Shown here: positions 45,601-55,568 of the stretch, in pieces
Numbering within the stretch: the first letter of the stretch is position 1
Layout of the letters: the number at the start of each line of letters is the position of its first letter
Assembly (NCBI GenBank): GCA_903813345.2
Contig: CAIIXF020000007.1
Span: forward strand, 38,922,671 to 38,982,670
Direction of reading: 5' to 3'
DNA from: Owenia fusiformis
Taxonomy: Eukaryota > Annelida > Polychaeta > Sabellida > Oweniidae
DNA: 60,000 bases
Translations under genes and position numbers: made by a program
The notes under the pieces: generated by a model
The model's input: only the letters and a program-made list of their open reading frames with translations
Database searches by the model: none
What the model was told of the DNA's origin: nothing

Positions 45601-46989
45601 TTAGATATATTTGTGAAAAACTTTTGGAACAACCCTTGTATCAGAATGTTGTCTTGTATTAACCAAATTGACTTCATTCTTAGCATGCTTATCACATCCT
45701 CTCTCGAGCATATTATATTTATCAATCACCATACATTTTGATTCCAGAAAGATTCAATCAAACATTAGAACGGATGTTGTTAAAATCAGCTATTGACGTT
45801 AATGAATTGGACGAGACATTAGAATGGGATGACAGAATCGATGAATCTTTGTTTGCCTACAATACTTCAAAACAAGCATCAACTAAATTCACTCCATTTT
45901 ACCTCATGTTCAACAGGTACAAAATGACATTAATATACCAAAATGTATTGCTGATGTATTATTTTTGATTAACGGGAAAAACGGAAACGTTTTTTAATCC
46001 AATAAATACCATACAAGACATTTTATTATCATATCGATGTTAATGTAATGATCCATTTCCATACCAGTTCGCTATCTTGCAAAGAATCAATTCTTTTTAG
46101 GGTAGTTCAGTTTAATCAAAGGGATGATACACCTGTCATATTATTGTACATTTTCTATTTCATATGTATTCCAGACATCCAACTCTCCCTGAACAAATTG
46201 CCAACGATAGTGATGAGGATGAGGGTGAGCCTGATCCACAAGAGGTTGTTAACAAAATGTCATCTGTAAAAAGAAAAATTGGGGAAGAAGTTCTCAACAA
46301 CATTTCAAGTGCCCAAAAAAAGCAGAAACTTTACTATGACAAAAAGGTAGATGCACAAAAGGTATGCTAGAGATTTTCATTCTTTCAGCAATTGTCATTC
46401 CATTCCCAATATTTGAACGATTTTAAACTAGACCAGAGAATACACTAATGGAGAGCTAGTAAGCTGTTATCCGTTAAAATTCTTTTGGACATTAATTGAT
46501 TAAATACTGGATACTTTATTTGAAAGTGCCTAAAGAAATTACATTTTAGTCTTATTTGTACAACCATATAATTTATGGCTCTGGGTTACTCACTTGCTCT
46601 ATTTCAATTATTTTTTATCTTATAGCAATAATCAATAATTGATTAAAGATATTGAACATTGTTCTATATTTATTAGAATTATCAATGGGAAGGGAAATTC
46701 TATACTTAGGATGATTAAACGTTTATAATTGTGTGTACTTTGTTACGTTCTCCAGGACATGCAAGTTGGGCAGAAGGTTTTGAAAAAGAACGATCAAAAG
46801 GCAGATAGAAAAGGTGGAAAAAAACTAAACCCCTGGGTTGGACCATACACAATTAGAAAAGTTGTAACAAATGGCTATAAACTTGTAAACGAGCGAGGAC
46901 TTGAAATGAAACAAACAGTCAATGGATGTAAACTAAAAAAAGTACATCGAATAATTCTAGTGAGAGTAATAATTATTGATGATAAATAA
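33528..46989 (+). CDS. Ginger-type transposase (gypsy integrase-like), 8 exons
   Basis: The enzyme should bind the element ends and carry out integrase-type cut-and-paste in the nucleus. Exons are 33528-33656, 34480-34657, 34968-35155, 35404-35561, 35827-35963, 45748-45916, 46175-46361 and 46756-46989. GT-AG junctions and phases agree, giving 459 codons with no internal stop. In order: YP (22-23) and LYY (49-51) as in the Ginger1 YPYY motif; an H2C2 finger with H98, H105, C135, C138; core D169, D228 and E264, with exactly 35 residues between the last two; an acidic patch (SDEDEGEPD); and a GPY motif (NPWVGPY, about 407-413). The intact frame suggests recent activity or selection. A domesticated GIN-like host gene is the alternative, but the TIRs and target duplication argue for a mobile copy. 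A further 3' exon cannot be excluded. Confidence 0.88.
34480..34657 (+). CDS. Transposase exon 2
   Basis: It begins LENGILYYK directly after 'attaacag', joining exon 1 in phase 0, and ends MHSSRLG with the first base of the glycine codon. The downstream frame to 34725 is intron read-through. Confidence 0.85.
34968..35155 (+). CDS. Transposase exon 3 (zinc finger)
   Basis: This exon encodes GHFGRDKTYDKVSRTFWWPD and YIQRCDPCQ, the second half of the H2C2 finger typical of gypsy-type integrases, ending SPWKS before GTAAGT. Confidence 0.93.
35404..35561 (+). CDS. Transposase exon 4 (first catalytic Asp)
   Basis: It begins IGIDLIGPL, with D169 the first residue of the DDE triad, and continues through NKYIMTGTCYFSKYAQAAPL. 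It lacks its own ATG, so it is easily missed. Phase 0 in, phase 2 out. Confidence 0.93.
35827..35963 (+). CDS. Transposase exon 5 (second catalytic Asp)
   Basis: This exon encodes LGFSRKILTDQGREF (D228) and AYHPQCNGLV, then the first base of the catalytic Glu codon before GTACGT. The reading frame to 36097 is intron. Confidence 0.92.
36100..36105. other. Left target-site duplication GTTTAC of the Polinton-like element
   Basis: GTTTAC is repeated at 43657-43662 immediately outside the right terminus. A 6-bp duplication is characteristic of Polinton/Maverick integration. Confidence 0.9.
36106..37567. repeat. Left terminal inverted repeat of the Polinton-like element
   Basis: This 1,462-bp arm is the reverse complement of 42080-43656 at high identity. 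The first 700 bp are dense in motifs such as 'aacgtttctcgaacg', 'aacgtttcccgaacg' and 'cgaacgtttagacg'. It contains a 61-codon frame at 36838-37023 that is kept open in the other arm with one residue changed. Confidence 0.95.
37681..38600. repeat. 466-bp duplicated block built of about 115-bp subunits
   Basis: 'gcatatttagtccatatata' occurs at 37691 and 38157, 466 bp apart, and the flanking sequence is nearly identical through both copies. Within each block, 'atttcagcat.tttag/ccttaa' plus 'cacttcatttttg' recurs about every 115 bp, four times per block. Open frames at 37549-38696 are translations of this repeat. Confidence 0.92.
38583..39440. repeat. 22-bp minisatellite, about 39 copies
   Basis: The unit 'ttcagtagcatgttcactat' plus 'tg' repeats every 22 bp with point variants (ccattg, aatg, tttag). 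It separates the left part of the element from the ATPase gene. No spacers are present. Confidence 0.95.
39545..41230 (+). CDS. A32/FtsK-HerA-type packaging ATPase with zinc fingers
   Basis: An intact 561-codon frame without introns. Residues about 9-29 form a C2H2 finger (CECGKTF...HKRIDH). Walker A is VVGPTGSGKS (about 74-83) and Walker B is LIIFDDLM (about 148-155). Downstream come GSHHRNLSVICLMQNLFHHG, containing the conserved Gln, and NPRDRQQVAVLAHQMYP, diagnostic of the A32-like packaging ATPases of Polintons and adintovirus-like elements. These ATPases drive genome entry into the capsid. Family members are usually about 230-300 residues. Here a second finger (CTDCGVVMLSPLDVREHRRHC, about 375-395), a helical region and an acidic Ser/Glu-rich tail are added. 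An AT-rich leader precedes the ATG. Minus-strand frames over it are shadows. Confidence 0.92.
   Translation: MPHSSSYSCECGKTFSHATSMYRHKRIDHGPKKRIMAPSCERHHVGFYSMTNSAVNPCNGDRTKMLHHPFTMMVVGPTGSGKSTYVRELIENMEKKITPPPQRIIWCFGQWQPMYVEIKTRFQNIEFIMGIPESLGDQSFLDVNVRNLIIFDDLMADMTKDKRISELYTKGSHHRNLSVICLMQNLFHHGRESRTMSLNCHYIVLYKNPRDRQQVAVLAHQMYPGNSKKLLDAYEKATQHPYGHLLVDLKQETPENMRLYDVAAATIEQPIGVSSTLYSHGKEDQTPIYSTVPCNSVDISRGENLNQEPFDNINRANYSTTPIAAESKMNPDPRMYYMANPTMYNTMNPSIGYTMNNQPNISATTMSTPHCTDCGVVMLSPLDVREHRRHCPELRESDENDVMRCDFHTEDLKDNVTLNCIKEKVIDELQDDWDELVEKYKERGMSSKKAVERVRQKSVFGARQLFLKHYGELLSYILGLRYSEVHRDIMDEVEVLLAKGMTQSRAVKKTLNKYSYLAGELFADDESTSEESSDEQQQQSDNEKHSTSEDESDSERNEDNR
41279..41297 (+). terminator. 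Poly(A) signals after the ATPase gene
   Basis: Overlapping AATAAA hexamers occur within 'taaataaataaataaatg', about 50 bp past the ATPase stop. They probably end the ATPase transcript. Confidence 0.55.
41528..41902 (-). CDS. Small basic protein of the Polinton-like element
   Basis: A 124-codon frame starts MKLVPYVDNAEKWHRLI and has VRVISPMQAVVDRAKAQIEH in the middle. The tail is strongly basic (VFKKKNIRKTRLDLYRPPGI, then GRKMK). It is convergent with the ATPase gene. Upstream on its strand lies 'tataatattatata' near 41970, a plausible TATA region. Small proteins of this general type accompany ATPases in Polinton-like elements. A DNA-condensing or capsid-associated role is inferred from charge and context only. 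The overlapping + frame at 41510-41857 is its shadow. Confidence 0.75.
   Translation of the reverse strand: MKLVPYVDNAEKWHRLIKAARENRLSTQVGFGKNRASYVSVSAIKEPVRVISPMQAVVDRAKAQIEHQKKKVEENDPYHTKVYKLKKPRKDAVSKAVFKKKNIRKTRLDLYRPPGIPARGRKMK
42080..43656. repeat. Right terminal inverted repeat of the Polinton-like element
   Basis: This is the reverse complement of 36106-37567, about 115 bp longer because of small insertions, mostly in the inner part (about 42180-42660). The outer 900 bp are almost identical to the left arm. A 61-codon frame at 42739-42924 mirrors 36838-37023. Confidence 0.95.
43663..44049. other. Transposase intron 5, right of the Polinton
   Basis: No gene is recognised. The 74-codon frame at 43848-44072 runs into the foldback repeat and has no known motif. 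Confidence 0.4.
44050..44510. mobile_element. Foldback repeat family, copy 2, in transposase intron 5
   Basis: The left arm ('ttgtaggcagaatcccc', 'agaaaatgttaatgtttgcg') pairs with the right arm ending 'gggaattctgcctacaac'. The unit, including flanking 'aggtacgattatcactggtg', is the same family as 28870-29245. Frames at 44069-44611 are readings of the repeat. Confidence 0.78.
44511..45747. other. Transposase intron 5, right part
   Basis: No exon, repeat or other feature is recognised before exon 6. Confidence 0.4.
45748..45916 (+). CDS. Transposase exon 6 (catalytic Glu)
   Basis: It begins after 'tgattccag' with the last two bases of the E264 codon, then RFNQTLERMLLKS and FAYNTSKQAS. It joins exon 5 across a 9.8-kb intron. 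Confidence 0.92.
46175..46361 (+). CDS. Transposase exon 7
   Basis: This exon encodes HPTLPEQIANDSDEDEGEP through LYYDKKVDAQK, the linker between integrase core and C-terminal domain, with an acidic patch. Donor GTATGC. Confidence 0.88.
46756..46989 (+). CDS. Transposase exon 8 (GPY/F domain)
   Basis: This exon encodes DMQVGQKVLKKN and NPWVGPYTIRKVV with YKLVNERG, the GPY/F-type C-terminal module, ending with TAA. The last dozen residues are hydrophobic and may be intron read-through if another exon exists. Confidence 0.85.
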   Translation, partial: DMQVGQKVLKKNDQKADRKGGKKLNPWVGPYTIRKVVTNGYKLVNERGLEMKQTVNGCKLKKVHRIILVRVIIIDDK

Positions 46990-47608
46990 TGAAGAAAGAA
47001 TTGAATGATCTAATGGTACTTAATAAAGATTAAATTTGTGCCTTGAATGAAATCGAATAAATATTGAATCCGTAATAAATGTAGTATATTATGTTCTATT
47101 TTCACAGTAAAATGGAATGGCAAAGGTGACAAAAGATCATGGCATAATTATTTTATTATTTCTCAGGACTAATTAAATAGTTTTAGCCAGTATATTGAAA
47201 ACTACTTAAAACGGAACCTTTAATGTAAGGGACATTGCACATTTGGATGATATACAATAGGTGACATGGCAGTATTACACGAACGGTCTTGTATGTCAAT
47301 GAACTGTGTTAATTATACATAGAGTCCTTTATTTACATGCCCCCGGACATTTATAACCAGAAAATATGGTCCCGTGTGACTAGTTGGACATATATAACTA
47401 GAAAATATGGTCCGGTGTGACTTGTAAGAGACCATAATTTGGTATTTAAAGTCCGCCCCGGACACCCAGTTCTAGCACACGGACTAAAATGTCTAAGGAA
47501 ATATAGTCCATCGGACTTGTTATTCTAGATAATATAGTCCAGGACAATATTTTCCAGGACTTATAGTCCAACGGACCATATTTGGTACGGTCTATATATA
47601 CGTTGACA
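46990..47608. other. Ginger 3' region and right subterminal motifs
   Basis: 47335-47608 contains repeated 'tatagtcc', 'ggacatttataac.agaaaatatggtcc'-type and 'ggacaatat' motifs ending in TGACA. These are probable transposase-binding or structural repeats. 46990-47334 holds 3' untranslated sequence with an AATAAA-like run near 47055. Confidence 0.6.
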
Positions 47609-47622
47609 CCGGTCTTCTTTCA

Positions 47623-47676
47623 TACAGTAAAGCTTGTCTAATCTGAACGCCTTCATAATACTTGGGCTTTACTGTA
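47623..47676. mobile_element. 54-bp mini-palindrome, 'cagtaaaacctgt' family
   Basis: Ends 'tacagtaaagc' and 'gctttactgta' are perfect inverted repeats around 'ttgtctaatctgaacgcctt'. It starts 10 bp outside the Ginger target duplication. It matches the motif set of 10064-10197 and 24570-24718. Confidence 0.6.
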
Positions 47677-49996
47677 TATTGTTTACTTTCAGACGGGTAG
47701 AATTATTTAATTGACGAATTTGGCATCATAGGCAAGGAGTAATCACGAAAGAAACTCTCAGAATTGAGATAATAATATTGTTTACATTAATCTGACGTAA
47801 AAAGAAAGATTCTTGATAATTGTCGCACATTAATCTCTGTATTTGAGCTGAGCGAATATTCGTCTGTTTCACCATTCATCATTATTTTGCAACCATTGGA
47901 AAAAGTCTTTTAACTCTCCACAGTACTCGCCTCAGTACTTAAGTTTCCTTTTCTAAAATAGCTAAGACCCTTCTACATAAGCGATTTAAAAAACGTCATT
48001 TGCTTTGAAAGATTCCTATTTGTCTTAACGCATTGTTCTTCCACATATGATTTGTTTTACAGCCGAGCGTATTTAAAACATGGTTATCGAAGTCGTATCT
48101 TTTTGATTTTTTTTACATGCACTTATACTAAGTAGCGAGAAAAACCACATTGTCCTTTTCCCGGGGCATTTTTGCAATGCGTATTAAGAGTTTTGCAATG
48201 TTTTTGAAAACGTAATGACACTCATTGAATTGAAGCACTAGTGAAAACAAATATTGGTAAATTATCTTTAACAAATTGATGACGGTGTTGGCCTTTAGCT
48301 GATCTAATGTTTGATATATTAGATATACTTGTAAGAGTTCATTATAATTGACATAACCTATAATCACTTCAATTAGGCGCTTGTATGTTACACTAATCTA
48401 CGTGTAATCGCTTTTGTCAGAGACGTGTAAATAAATAAATTACATAAACATATATGTCTCTGATTTTGTGGATCTACGAATGGTAGTAAAAGGCGGACTT
48501 ATTGAAAATATGGAAAATTATTTTCTAAACATTACACTTCTGAAATGTGTCGTTTACAATATTAATGGTGTGTACTTTTGGGTGTTGTATGACTAAATGG
48601 AATGGATAACTTGTAAAATCAAGTGTGGTACTTCTGATACAATCCCCTTATGGGATTCACTGTTTCAAGTACTTAGTAGGTATAATGTAGATTTTGATAT
48701 ATTTATTAAGAAGTTGTGTTTAACACGTTGACCTGTCAAACAACTTAATGACATTTTGACGCTGAAATTAAAAGACACCCCTAATAAATAACGAAATGTA
48801 CCTGATTATTTAGAGTAAAATATAAACTGGTACTTTGGAGCCAGCGTGAGGGTTTTTACTTGATTCATTTATGTACAACAGGTCCAACTTAATCCTCCGA
48901 TACATGTTGGTGCAGCTTTTTATATAGCATGTTTGTGTAGCTTATGCATGTAGCATGTTGGTACAGCTATCACAGCAGCATGTTAATACAGTTATTAATG
49001 AAACATCGGTACTAAATAATACAACATATTGGTGAGCATGGATGAAACATGTTGGCGTAACATTAGTAAGCAGAACGTTGAATCAGGGAACAACATTACC
49101 AAGGCATTTCTTGTTTATTTCACAATGTGATCATATTTTCGTTATTCTACTTAATACTCCTAATCTATGATTCACTTTATTGAAACTTTTATCTAAATGA
49201 AGTCAATGAATCAGCCATGACAACAATAATCTGTCAAGGAACACTTAATGTTTGGTTCAACAGCACTTGGGAAGGTGTTTTTTGTAGTGAAAATAAACAG
49301 TTAAAGACTGAAAGGTCTCCAATACAACTGCCCGCATGTTAATTGTTTTGTATTGTTGCCATGGCGCTGTGTGTTTTATTAAGTAAAATCTTATGTTGCC
49401 ACTCGTGGTAACACTTTCGAATTGATAAAACTGTTTAAAAGTACTCTAGAATTAATGAAAGTAAGCACTTGTCAACTCACAGGTAGCTAAAGTTGCCTAT
49501 CAGTATATCATTACACTCAAGTTTTACTACATCCGTCCATCATGGATACAAAGTTTATTTTGTGATTCAATATTTTTCTAAGTGAATTAAGGTGGACAGA
49601 GTAAAACAGATATTCAACTCGATTTAATTTATTGAAAAAATTGTAATTCGAAATCCTATTTTCTACCAATATAATATACAATTATTGACCTCTCCAGAGG
49701 TTTACTGTCAAAATTATATCCCGAGAAAAATAAAGAATAGTAATGCATTAAACATTGTAAAGAATGATTGCATTTTTGGTGAATATGGGGTCAACATCTT
49801 TGAAAAAGTGTGTTGATGGGTTAATTGCTAGTTAAATATCTCCGAGTTTGTTTGAATTTATTATTACTGTGCATAATTTTCTTTGAGATAATGAATTGGT
49901 CTAAAAGATAAACCTGTCTTCATTAATATTGTAAGAAAATAGTTATAATCCAAGATATAACCTTCGGAAATTGTTTGCGATAACCCACGTGCTCCT
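47677..49996. other. Unannotated intergenic stretch
   Basis: No gene is recognised; the 79-codon minus frame at 48128-48367 is hydrophobic and unassigned. A degenerate repeat of 'agcatgttggtacagct'-like units spans about 48900-49080. Confidence 0.4.
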
Positions 49997-50456
49997 TTGA
50001 TGATTTTTTTGAAAATCATCATTCCCATGCAATGGGAAATGGAGGGTTCGTGGCAAATCAGAAATCAGGATATCTTTTCAGTAAAATATTCAGCAAAAAA
50101 TATTTTGATATAGAAAATTGAATTGTCAAATTTTTTGTACACTAAGTGTTTAGTTTATTTGATGGATACTAAAGTTACAGCGCTTCAAAGTCATTTTTGA
50201 AAATAATTTTTCGCTTCCTGTGTTATTTCAATGAGAGAGGTTTTTTGAAAAACAATTTAGACTATTAAGCCCTATAACGTTGTTGAACCTGAAGAAATAT
50301 ATCAATTTTTTGTTAAATAAAATTAGCAAATGCAATGGCCTGCCTAACTCTAACTCGGATGGATGGATATTCTCTCATATGACTTGCGGCAAACCTATCA
50401 TTTCCCATTGGTTAACATTGGAATGTCGATTTTCAAAAATTCATCAAAATCATCAA
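49997..50456. mobile_element. Diverged 0.46-kb inverted-repeat element
   Basis: The left part 'ttgatgattttttt' with 'gaaaatcatcattcccatgc' and 'aatgggaaatg' is matched by the reverse complement of 50375-50456, with substitutions and a few indels. The arms are about 80 bp. No coding frame or target duplication is evident. Confidence 0.55.
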
Positions 50457-52417
50457 TTTTCGACTTATTGTAATTGAGGAAAAAAATGAGAAAATTTGGA
50501 GGTAATGGAAATGAAGTCAAATTACGTTTCCATCAATAGTATAAGTTTTTTCATCGCAGGTTAAGTAAATAAAAGTTCAGAGGTAAAGAGGCTTTAACAC
50601 GGAGTTCAATGGGGGAGCTAAGGTTGCCAGACTTATGAAGGGGGTGTATATCATGACGTCATGGGCAAACTTGTTGAGCTTTGACCACATTGCCCACCTT
50701 AATGTAAGTGTTGATATCGGTGTGTTAACATGAGTTGTTTTAGATGTTAACACATATTGTTACTTATACGTCCTTGCTTATAACCACTTACGTGTACCAG
50801 GATTGGTCTACTTACGTCCTTCTTCGATTTCATCTTTTCCCTGTTTCTAGATTAAATAACCCTAGATCAAGCTGCCACAATGATTAGAATAGACGAGTAT
50901 ATTTTAAGGTTTATCTTTTTTGGGCCAGTATCTTAAAATGAAAGTTCAAATCAAAATAACAGTTTCACGAAAATACATCATGTTGTTGTTGTTGTTGTTT
51001 TTATTATCATAGTAATTTTTTTACAAAGATTTTTCAAGAAGTTGCCGAAGCAAACATCATTGGCAACTATACATATAAACATATTACAATAAAATTAACA
51101 CAAAAATAAACAGATTTTGACAATACAAAAACAGGCTGCTGGTGGTTGGTTGGTAGTTTGGTTTACATCATCAATTCACATTACTAATATTTCAGTGCAT
51201 AAAGGTACTTTGATCAATTACTTCAAATGATGCCATTCATAATCATGTTTACAAGATTTAAGATATCAGTTTATTTGCTTTGAGTGCATTAATTTGTTCC
51301 CATTTTTTATCATGAAATAAATTATCGGCGAATATTGTCCACTGTCAATAAGATAAACAAGATATGTTGGAAGTAGAACGAGTAATGTGTTTATGATTGT
51401 AGAATATCGAAAGATGGTCGATTCAACTATCCTCGTCTAGATCTAGGTCAGGAGGTATAAACATTCAGGGCAAATTACAATTAAATAATCATTTGAAAGC
51501 AACAGAGATACAACAAGGATTGGACTAGATTAGGGACATTTGAGAAATCATCCACCCAAAATCCATAAAGATATATTTCAAAATTCAAGAACTCACGATT
51601 TATTTCAGAGTTTGTCTTTATTGACACATTTATAGTAAAAGTGTATTGAAAACATCTAGTCGCACTGGTTGATATCCAGGTGTAAAAGGGTGGGAGGTCC
51701 TATCAAGTTATGGTCCTACTCGCCATTGATTTATATGGTGACCTAAATACAACTCTTTTCCTCATTATCTTATACACTATTAGGGCCAGTAAGGGCCGTT
51801 AAGAAAGGGGACCATAATCCCTGGGGGACCATCATTTCTTTCACACCGGGTTACATTAACAGCCGTCACCGTATCCTGACACTAACGGCCTAAAAAGTTA
51901 GTCTCAGCCATATCTTAAAAAGTGACAAACGAGAATTCTCAACTTGAAAGTTATCGTTTTCATCGATTAAAACCTAACTGCAATATCGAAGGAGTTAAAG
52001 CTTGAGAATTTAGTCTTAGTTTATACCTAAGAAAACTTAGAAATATATTTCTAAATGGTTAGCAAGTGCCATATACATAAGTTAAAAAATGTCTGGAGTT
52101 GAGGCCCGTACCCCTTCCTCTTTTTTGGGCTCGCTTCACTCGCAGTACGGTCAAGACAAGTAACTTAGTTAACATTCGATATTCGTATGTTCATCAATAT
52201 TTACTAAGAATGGTGCCACAATTGAAGTAAACCTCTGGTTAATTATTTTCAATAAACCTATCAGCAAACGTGTAAATGATAATTTTGATGTTCTATTACA
52301 TACTGGTGAAGCAATCTTTGGGATAGGACCTAAATTTCTAATTTTCCACTGTGTCCCTGTATACCCCTACTTCAAAAGATATATGTTATTCGTCATTTTT
52401 CATTATGAACCAACCAT
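50457..52417. other. Unannotated intergenic stretch
   Basis: A short (gtt)n run lies at about 50982-50999. No gene is recognised. Confidence 0.4.
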
Positions 52418-55238
52418 ATGTATTTTTTCTTGTTTACATACAGAATGAACTTTCGGTTTTCAAATATTGCAAGATACTGCATTTATTTGTTCAGGATATC
52501 GAGCAAACAAATGCGTGTCAATTTACACTGTAATATCCTACATACTTATATTTCAAGGGTAGTTTTGAAGAATAATCTAGAAAATCCATGTTTTCAAATA
52601 GATTTATCCTTGTCAAAGAACGTGAATGAGGATATGCCGTTTGAAAAACTCACAACATGTTTCAAGTTCTTACAATTCTTGGTTAAAAAAAATAATTTGA
52701 AAGTTGTGATTTCGAATTTAATATCCTACTCAATGAAATTTGTTGCTATTTGTGAATTTTTTCTTTCGAAATGCACATTGCTGGAAAACAGAACCTTGCC
52801 ATGTTCGAGATGCCGAAAAGTGTTTTTTTAATACTTGACGTCGTACGGATATTTGGATGTGATTGACGTTTTCGTTAATCTCCTACCACTGTAATTTCCA
52901 ACTTAATTTTTGGAAGCCAAATGTGATAGTCACGAATTGATATTTAAGTCACACGTTGATGCATACATCACGTGTGTACATTAACTGTAGAATACATGCC
53001 AACTTACATTTATATAAATATCCACAATTAACTCAAATCATTAATTCTCGAAACGGTTTATTATTTAATCTGGTGAATTGAATGTTTCATTTTGATTCAT
53101 AATTATGGTATCGGATTTGAGTATGATATTCGAGGCTTAAACAAAGCAATAAAATTACGTGAAACCTTTTGTGAAAATTCGAACGATTTTTCAAGAATCC
53201 TCCTTCAAAGTGATACCAAAGTGCTCCCCGGGAGTGGAAATTTCGTCTTGTGTAATCAAAATAATAGAGCGGGTGGTTTGAATTTTTGTTTGAGTTTATA
53301 GTTTACATCTATAAATTGAAAAACTTATCGCCTAATTGAGAGGCACATGCAGATTTTGGCGATCTATCATTATAAAGGGCTAAATATTGTGCAAAAACAG
53401 GAGTTGACACGCTTACATTTGGAAATGAAATTTCCTACATAATCGTCGACTCATGTTTAAAAGTCATGAAAACAAGGTTGAACACAAAACATTGACCCAG
53501 TTACTGTCTATTCAGCATCGGTTCACTAAGGGAAATATTATTAATGACTTAAATCGTTTACAGTTAAGTTGTATTCCAAGAAACTTATCAATTTAGAAAT
53601 GCAAAATGTTCAATTTTGTTTTTCAATTATAAAAAATGGCACCTGTAGAGAACAACGTTTTCAATTTTTTTTAAAACGGAGATATCTACTTATGCAACAT
53701 TCATTGGCATGTGTCAGGGAGTAAATAGGAAGAAGATGCATTTGATTCTATATCTTGTTCCCAAAGGAGTTTTAACGTACTTTTATCATCCCGAACTCAA
53801 ACATTTCGAATACTTATTTCGAGAACGCTTTGTTGATAATGGATTCGAGATGTACTAAAAATTAGTGCGTTAAAATGTGTATTATCATCTAAATAACCAC
53901 CTCATAAATTATTTTGGAAATCAAAGATGTACGAATTTTGAGATTTTTATTTTCGAATGTTGACTCACTTAATTGGCTTGACTGATAATGTAAACCAAAA
54001 ACGTACCCCTTCGCAATATCCTGACTTCGCCCTTGGAATGTTATATGATGGAGTTCATGAACACATATACCTGAGGTGGCCTGAATTTCAAAACTACATG
54101 TACACATTGCCGTCCACCAAGTTAAAAGGGTAGCGGCCGTCGTATCCTGATGATGACCAGTGTTTTGATAAACGGTTCTATTTGAACTATATTGTGACAC
54201 AGACGAACACAGGTCTTTAGTACTCTTTACCTATCTCTATTTTTGAACAACTTATTGAGCGCACATAATAAACGTTACATAGTTGATATAAGACTTTGTT
54301 ATCTCGCTTGAACTTTTTATTACTTCTCGATTGTCTCAACTATAGATGCGAGGACGTTACCTGCTGATCGCTTGGTAAAAGAGACGCGTTCTAAGATAGA
54401 CAATTAAATATCCTACTATTTGGGTCAGTGGGTGAAATGAGAGAGTCAAGGATCGTCTTCTGTCCACTGAGGCAGGGGCATCCTAATGTCAGGGGAGGAG
54501 GTTCGAGATCGTTCTTAGTTTAACCTTATCTTTGTCTTAAGATTGTTTATTGATACTTCACGCCCGTTCTTATAAATCATGCAAATGAAACCTACGTTCG
54601 ATATTTTGATGTATTACTTCTACCTGTTCTGGGAGCAAAAGTAACGAAGGAGAGGAATTCTCAGGAACCAAATGGTTTTATGAATGTAAAATATATTCTT
54701 GAGGAAACCTATATTAGGTAACGAGAAAAAACAAATATTAATCCCTTCGCGTCGCTAATCTTAGATTTTGTCACAGTAGCTTGGATGAGAAAAAAATCTG
54801 GATTTTGCATTTAGTTGTTTCAAACAACATTTTGACCGATTGTACAAGTATAGTAATGACTCTGTCTCCATTTCGGGATATGTTGATTCACCCATCAATT
54901 AGTTTATGTCTGTTTCGTCACTACATTGGCGAAATATTTAAACGCTTATTACTGTTGTCACCTTCTAAAAAGTTTAAAAATTATTTAAAGATAACATCGA
55001 ATAAATATTAAATGCCCTTGCAGACGGGTCCTTAAATTATTGAAATAGATTTCAGCAAAAACAATGTTTTACAAAATGTCACGCGACAAGGGACAAAAAA
55101 TATTTGAATTCATGAATAACACAATGTCAGAAAAAGTGCAAAATTGATTCGTCAATGTAATCCGTGTGGTCTAATTACGGCGACTCTATTATTTACGTCG
55201 GTGTAGCAACAATTATGGTTTTGGAATTAATGTACATA
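52418..55238. other. Region with unassigned open frames
   Basis: The longest frame (52418-52831, 137 codons, +) is Phe/Asn/Lys-rich with no recognised domain. Frames at 53092-53301 (+) and 53889-54200 (-) are also unassigned; the latter has CTCSFEIQATSGICVHELHH, which might be a decayed exon. None has a supportable gene structure. Confidence 0.3.
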
Positions 55239-55568
55239 GTGTATCAAAAATGCAACCCATCTAACAATACATAGCATTTGAACCAACGGAGTTTGACAAA
55301 TCTTTTCTGGCGTAATTAAGGTTGTTTTTTTAAAGTTGACAACGTTTCGTCACTGTAGAGATAACAACCAGAGATAATGACAAATGCAAGTCTGTCGGCA
55401 AAGTAGCAATCACCAGGAACACGTTCTTTATATAAACAAGTTACAGTAATGCAACTTTCTGAAATCAAAGAATATTGAATCAACTTAATAATGTCATTAG
55501 AAATTTTCAAACTTTATTGGTTAAAAAGATATGCATTGCTGGGTAAGTGGGTTGCATTTTTGATACAC
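55239..55568. mobile_element. 0.33-kb MITE with 20-bp perfect ends
   Basis: 'gtgtatcaaaaatgcaaccc' (55239) is the exact complement of the sequence ending at 55568. The interior is unrelated, with a short minus frame at 55316-55510. No target duplication is obvious. Confidence 0.8.

Larger units (their letters stand above)
32536..47608. mobile_element. Ginger-type DNA transposon, 15 kb, complete, with nested insertions
   Basis: The termini are TGTCA...TGACA, flanked by CCGG at 32532-32535 and 47609-47612. The first 48 bp of the left end align with the reverse complement of the right end through 'atatggtccgt' and 'ggac.ata'. Ginger1 elements are known to have TGT...ACA ends, 4-bp target duplications and a gypsy-integrase-like transposase with introns; all three are seen. 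Subtracting the nested Polinton leaves about 7.5 kb. The transposase reads left to right. Both subterminal regions are packed with 'ggactata' and 'tatagtcc' motifs. Confidence 0.88.

Noticed and set aside
32536-47608. LTR retrotransposon of gypsy type
   Set aside because: The integrase resembles gypsy, but no reverse transcriptase or protease is seen, the gene has introns, and the ends are inverted and not direct long repeats.
52418-52831. 137-codon + strand gene
   Set aside because: Composition follows the local AT-rich DNA, with no domain, no conserved motif and no promoter or splice context.
53889-54200. Cys-containing exon of CUB-like type
   Set aside because: Only a loose resemblance around CTCSFEIQATSG; the spacing does not fit and no neighbouring exons were found.
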